Made by a program: the position numbers and the translations under genes. From Flavicella sp965243265 (lineage in GTDB: Bacteria > Bacteroidota > Bacteroidia > Flavobacteriales > Flavobacteriaceae): 64,000 nucleotides of DNA. How positions within the stretch are numbered: the first letter of the stretch is position 1; each line of letters opens with the position of its first letter. The notes beneath the pieces were generated by a model that made no database searches, had not been told where the DNA came from, and was given only the letters and a program-made list of their open reading frames with translations. The stretch spans positions 24,804-88,803 of the forward strand of contig CBDEUL010000004.1 of the NCBI GenBank assembly GCA_965243265.1. The letters run 5' to 3'. Positions 60,081 through 64,000 of the stretch are shown here, piece by piece.

Positions 60081-63000
60081 ATGATTAATAAACTAATTCA
60101 GTTTTCAATCAATAACAAGTTGGTTATTGCATTGTTTACGCTTGCATTGATTGTTGGAGGTATTTATAGCGTACAACAAGTACCTGTAGATGCTGTTCCT
60201 GATATCACAAATAATCAAGTACAGATTATTACACAGGCTCCTAATTTAGGAGCTGAAGAAATAGAACAATTTGTAACCTATCCTATAGAGGTTGCGGTTG
60301 CTAATTTACCAGAGGTAACAGAAATTCGTTCCATTTCCCGTTTTGGTCTATCAGTGGTTACCATTGTGTTTAGCGATGCTTTGGATACTTATTTGCCAAG
60401 ACAGTTGGTTTCTGAAAAATTAACCGAAATTAAAAACGATATTCCTGAGGGGTTTGGAACTCCTTTTATGGGACCTATTTCAACAGGGCTTGGAGAAATT
60501 TACCAATACACATTAGAAGTAGCTCCAGAATTTAAAAGCCAATACAGTATTACGGAATTACGTGCCTTTCAAGATTGGATTATTCGTCGTCAAATGGCAA
60601 TGGTGCCTGGTGTTGTAGAAGTAAATGCTTTTGGTGGAGCTATTAAACAATACGAAGTAGCTGTAGATCCAAATGAGTTAAAAGCTATTGGTTTAAGTAT
60701 TGGAGATGTTTACAAAGCTTTAGGTAATAACAATCAAAATACAGGAGGTGCTTATATTGAAAAAAATCACCAAGCTAATTTTATCAGAGGAGAAGGGTTG
60801 GTTACTTCTTTAGAAGATATTAAAAAGATTGTAGTAGCTCATAAAGGCGGCATTCCTATAACAATAGAGGCTATAGGTGCGGTTCAATATGGACAAGCTA
60901 CTCGTTACGGAGCTTTGACAAAAAATGGAGAGGGAGAAACTGTAGGGGGAATGATTTTAATGCTTAAAGGAGCTAGTAGTAATGAGGTTATAAAAGCAGT
61001 TAAAGAAAGAGTTCAAGAAATTCAAAAATCACTTCCCGAAGGTATTTCTATAAAACCTTTTTTAGATAGAAGTAAGTTGATAAACAATACTACTTCTACC
61101 GTTCAAAATAATTTAATAGAAGGGGCGCTGATTGTTATTTTTATTCTGGTTTTCTTTTTAGGGAACTGGCGTGGAGGATTGGTTGTAGCTTCTACCATTC
61201 CTTTATCGTTGCTTGTTGCATTTATTTTGATGAATGTATTTGATGTTTGGGCAAATTTAATGAGTCTAGGGGCTATTGATTTTGGAATTATAGTAGATGG
61301 AGCCGTAATTATAGTAGAGAGTACTGTATTTCTTTTGGTACAACGAATAAAAAAAGGAGAAACTATTACGGCTAAAACAAAAAATAAAGTGGCCTATAAT
61401 GCTTCTTCAAAAATGATGAATACTGCCTTTTTCGGACAATTCATTATTCTTATTGTCTTTTTACCCATACTCGCTTTAGAAGGAGTAGAAGGTAAAATGT
61501 TTAAACCTATGGCGCTTACTTTTGGCTTTTCTATGATTGGAGCAATGGTTTTATGTTTAACCTATGTGCCAATGATTACTTCTGTTTTTGTAACAACAAC
61601 TAAAACAGAAAAAAATTATTGGGGAGATAAAATAGTTCTGTGGTTAGAGAACATTTATGAAAAAAGTTTAGAAAAGGTTTTAAAACGAGGAAAACAGATT
61701 GTTGTTGCTTCAGTAGTTCTGTTAGCAATTGCTATTTTTTCTTTTTTTAAAATGGGAGGTGAGTTTATTCCTCAATTAGATGAAGGAGATATTGCTTTTC
61801 ATGTTATTTTAAAACCAGGAAGCTCATTGTCTGAGAGTGTTGCTACTACTACAAAAGTTGAAAAAATAGTAAAAAGTAATTTCCCAGAAGTCAAAGATGT
61901 TATTAGTAGAATTGGAGTTGCAGATGTGCCTACAGACCCAATGCCAATGGATATAGCAGATGTTTTTCTAATTTTAAAACCCTCTTCAGAATGGATAAAT
62001 GCCAGTTCTAAAGAAGAATTGATTCATCAAATAAAAGAAAAACTGGAGGTATTGCCAGGAATTAATTATGAATTCACACAACCTATAGAAATGCGATTTA
62101 ATGAACTTATAACAGGGGTTCGAGAAGATATTGCTGTGAAATTATATGGGGAAGATTTGAAAATATTAGCTCAAAAATCGGAAGAAATAGGAAAACTAAT
62201 TGCTACTGTAAACGGAGTTGCTGATATGAAAGTAGAAGCTATTTCTGGGCAACCACAAATAACGATTCAATACAATAGAGATAAGATTGCACAATACGGA
62301 TTGCAAATAAATGAAGTAAACCATATTGTGCAAACCTCTTTTGCGGGAGGAGTGGCAGGAATTATTTTTGAAGGAGAAAAACGTTTTGATTTGGTCGTTC
62401 GTCTCAAGGAGACTTTTAGGAAAGATCTAGAGAATGTAAAAAAACTATTCATTCCATTGCCCAACGGGTTTCAAATTCCTTTAAAAGAAGTTGCTACCAT
62501 AAGTTATCAGCCGGGACCAATGCAAATTAGTAGAGACAATACCAATAGAAGAACCTATGTAGGAATTAACGTAAGAGGTAGAGATATTAAATCATTGGTA
62601 GAAGAAATTCAAGAAAAAATAGAAACCAATATTGATTTACCAGCAGGATATTATATCCGCTATGGAGGTGCTTTTGAAAATTTAGAACGTGCTACAAGTA
62701 AATTAAAAACAGTGGTACCAATAGCTTTATTACTCATCTTTGTTCTCATCTTTTTTGCTTTAAAATCATTTAAACAAGCGTTGATGATTTATGTGGCAAT
62801 TCCATTAGCAACCATTGGAGGTGTGTTTTTATTATTGGCTAGAGATATGCCTTTTAGCATTTCTGCAGGTGTTGGTTTTATTGTTTTATTTGGAGTAGCT
62901 GTACTTAATGGATTGGTTTTGGTAAGTGGGTTTAATGAACTTGAAAAAGAAGGTGTTACAGATGTAGGGGAGCGAATAAAAAAAGGTTCTAAAAGACGTA

Positions 63001-64000
63001 TCAGACCTATTTTACTAACTGCTTTAACAGATATGCTAGGGTTTTTACCAATGGCATTATCTACCACATCAGGAGCAGAAGTACAACGTCCATTAGCCAC
63101 TGTGGTTATTGGAGGTTTGTTAACATCAACATTTTTAACACTGTTTGTAATTCCGATACTTTATAAATGGATTGAAACTCATAAAACAAAACTTAAAATG
63201 AAGAAAAGTATTCTTGCTAGTGCTGTATTTTGTTTGCTTTCTCTAGGTGTGCAAGCACAGGAAAAAACGATCTCTATGGAAGAGGCTGTAGCAATGGCTT
63301 TTGAGAATCACCCGTCGCTAAAAGCAGCAGAACTGTCTATAGCCAAAGAAGAGACCTTAAAAGCTACTGCTTGGGATTTTGGAAACACACAGATTTTTGT
63401 TTCTGGTGAAGAAATAGGAAACAATAGAGAGGGAGTTACTACTTTAGGTATTGGTCAAAACAACATGGATCTTTTTGGTATTGCCTCTAAAAATAACTTA
63501 GCAAAAGAGGCTATCCGTTTGTCAAAAACCGATTTAAAATTAAAGGAAATAGATTTAAAAATGAATGTGCAGTTGGCATGGGTAAAAGCCTATACTGCTC
63601 AAAAGGTTTTTGAGGCTTATGTAAAAATAGATTCTGTGTATTCTAATTTAAATAAAGCAGTTGATTTGCGTTACGAAACAGAAGCCATTTCTAAATTAGA
63701 ATACACGGCAACACTAAATCAAAGAAAACTATTACATATTCAAAAAGCACAAGCTCTTACAGAATATCAAATAGCGTTGCAAGCATTGCAACAATGGACT
63801 TTAAGTGAAGCTATTTTAACGGTTGCTGATACACCTACTATTCTTACCGATTCTATAACGGTTTTAGATTCTGTATTAGACAAGCATCCTTTAGTGGCTT
63901 ATTGGAAAGGAGAGTCAAAAATAGCAGAGGCACAGCGAAAAGTAATTCGTTCAGAGTTTTTACCCAAAGTATCTGCCCAGTATGGTTTTCAATCTATAAA
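60081..64000 (+). CDS. cusA: CusA/CzcA-family heavy-metal RND pump fused to a TolC-like outer-membrane domain, truncated by the window
   Basis: An open frame from ATG 60081 runs to the right edge, so at least 1306 residues are present and no stop is seen. Residues 1-1039 are an RND transporter: MINKLIQFSINNKLVIALFT start, VPVDAVPDITNNQVQI, large periplasmic loops, and IVDGAVIIVESTVF in a transmembrane helix, typical of CzcA/CusA heavy-metal pumps. At residue 1040 (ATG 63198) the same frame continues into an outer-membrane efflux protein (EKTISMEEAVAMAFENHPSL, a TolC repeat). Fused pumps of this kind are known in Bacteroidota. The membrane fusion protein gene probably lies to the right. Confidence 0.93.
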   Translation, partial: MINKLIQFSINNKLVIALFTLALIVGGIYSVQQVPVDAVPDITNNQVQIITQAPNLGAEEIEQFVTYPIEVAVANLPEVTEIRSISRFGLSVVTIVFSDALDTYLPRQLVSEKLTEIKNDIPEGFGTPFMGPISTGLGEIYQYTLEVAPEFKSQYSITELRAFQDWIIRRQMAMVPGVVEVNAFGGAIKQYEVAVDPNELKAIGLSIGDVYKALGNNNQNTGGAYIEKNHQANFIRGEGLVTSLEDIKKIVVAHKGGIPITIEAIGAVQYGQATRYGALTKNGEGETVGGMILMLKGASSNEVIKAVKERVQEIQKSLPEGISIKPFLDRSKLINNTTSTVQNNLIEGALIVIFILVFFLGNWRGGLVVASTIPLSLLVAFILMNVFDVWANLMSLGAIDFGIIVDGAVIIVESTVFLLVQRIKKGETITAKTKNKVAYNASSKMMNTAFFGQFIILIVFLPILALEGVEGKMFKPMALTFGFSMIGAMVLCLTYVPMITSVFVTTTKTEKNYWGDKIVLWLENIYEKSLEKVLKRGKQIVVASVVLLAIAIFSFFKMGGEFIPQLDEGDIAFHVILKPGSSLSESVATTTKVEKIVKSNFPEVKDVISRIGVADVPTDPMPMDIADVFLILKPSSEWINASSKEELIHQIKEKLEVLPGINYEFTQPIEMRFNELITGVREDIAVKLYGEDLKILAQKSEEIGKLIATVNGVADMKVEAISGQPQITIQYNRDKIAQYGLQINEVNHIVQTSFAGGVAGIIFEGEKRFDLVVRLKETFRKDLENVKKLFIPLPNGFQIPLKEVATISYQPGPMQISRDNTNRRTYVGINVRGRDIKSLVEEIQEKIETNIDLPAGYYIRYGGAFENLERATSKLKTVVPIALLLIFVLIFFALKSFKQALMIYVAIPLATIGGVFLLLARDMPFSISAGVGFIVLFGVAVLNGLVLVSGFNELEKEGVTDVGERIKKGSKRRIRPILLTALTDMLGFLPMALSTTSGAEVQRPLATVVIGGLLTSTFLTLFVIPILYKWIETHKTKLKMKKSILASAVFCLLSLGVQAQEKTISMEEAVAMAFENHPSLKAAELSIAKEETLKATAWDFGNTQIFVSGEEIGNNREGVTTLGIGQNNMDLFGIASKNNLAKEAIRLSKTDLKLKEIDLKMNVQLAWVKAYTAQKVFEAYVKIDSVYSNLNKAVDLRYETEAISKLEYTATLNQRKLLHIQKAQALTEYQIALQALQQWTLSEAILTVADTPTILTDSITVLDSVLDKHPLVAYWKGESKIAEAQRKVIRSEFLPKVSAQYGFQSI

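Noticed and set aside
63198..64000. A separate outer-membrane efflux gene starting at ATG 63198
   Set aside because: The upstream frame is open and continuous through this ATG with no stop, and CusA-TolC fusions are known in Bacteroidota. Internal initiation or cleavage remains possible.
1..64000. CRISPR arrays, tRNA and rRNA genes, prophage modules
   Set aside because: No regularly spaced direct repeats, no cloverleaf-like or rRNA-like sequence, and no phage structural genes were recognised by eye; short RNA genes could still be missed.

Overview
The window looks like a chromosomal segment of a marine-type flavobacterium (Bacteroidota). It is AT-rich, and its promoters match the Bacteroidota -7 box TAnnTTTG. 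It encodes a PorX-type (response regulator plus PglZ) protein, a fused LpxC/FabZ, bacillithiol genes (bshA, ytxJ), DUF368 and DUF349 proteins and a CusA-TolC fusion. These are family-level inferences; no tRNA or rRNA gene was found to fix the species.

Layout. 1-3.9 kb: end of an EamA transporter, a DUF4258 protein and a leftward porX-tsaE-ald group. 4.0-11.3 kb: an HD phosphohydrolase, the lipid A operon lpxD-lpxC/fabZ-lpxA with efp, a second LpxD-like gene, and bshA. 11.5-17.9 kb: an accessory array on the minus strand. It holds a SMEK-domain STAND NTPase, a KwaA/KwaB (Kiwa) pair and a DUF6994 gene, separated by long imperfect inverted repeats. 18-33.5 kb: recQ, a lipoprotein, a double-glutaredoxin/thioredoxin reductase fusion, aroB, a metallophosphoesterase, typA, a GNAT gene next to a frameshifted A-T-TE synthetase, two regulator-type genes and gcvT. 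33.6-37.2 kb: two tiny ORFs, katG, then a graveyard of IS3 and IS110 remnants and another repeat-flanked mini-cassette. 37.2-43.7 kb: a threonine operon thrL-thrA-sulfatase-thrB-thrC. 43.8-56.2 kb: rmuC, rnz, pyrB/pyrR, a TPR protein, two DUF368 genes, aroE and DUF349. 56.2-64 kb: clpB, ytxJ, and a heavy-metal efflux locus (DUF6660, CusA-TolC) running off the window.

The most unusual part is the cassette architecture. The spacers of the defence array are built like integron attC sites: an imperfect hairpin with an AAC triplet on the left arm and a GTT triplet on the right arm. The first bases of two cassettes in the array are the reverse complement of the left arm at the end of the same cassette, and the mini-cassette near 37 kb shows the same relation. 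This is the signature expected if each cassette was once a circle. Flanking sequences do not fit the classical GTTRRRY/RYYYAAC core, and no integrase is present here. The gene contents are predicted anti-phage proteins, so the locus may be a flavobacterial defence-gene cassette platform. This is inference from sequence inspection and needs testing.

Other points of note are a threonine/isoleucine-rich attenuator peptide before thrA, a sulfatase inside the threonine operon, the frameshifted A-T-TE enzyme, and an in-frame signal-peptide-like segment inside the CusA-TolC fusion.
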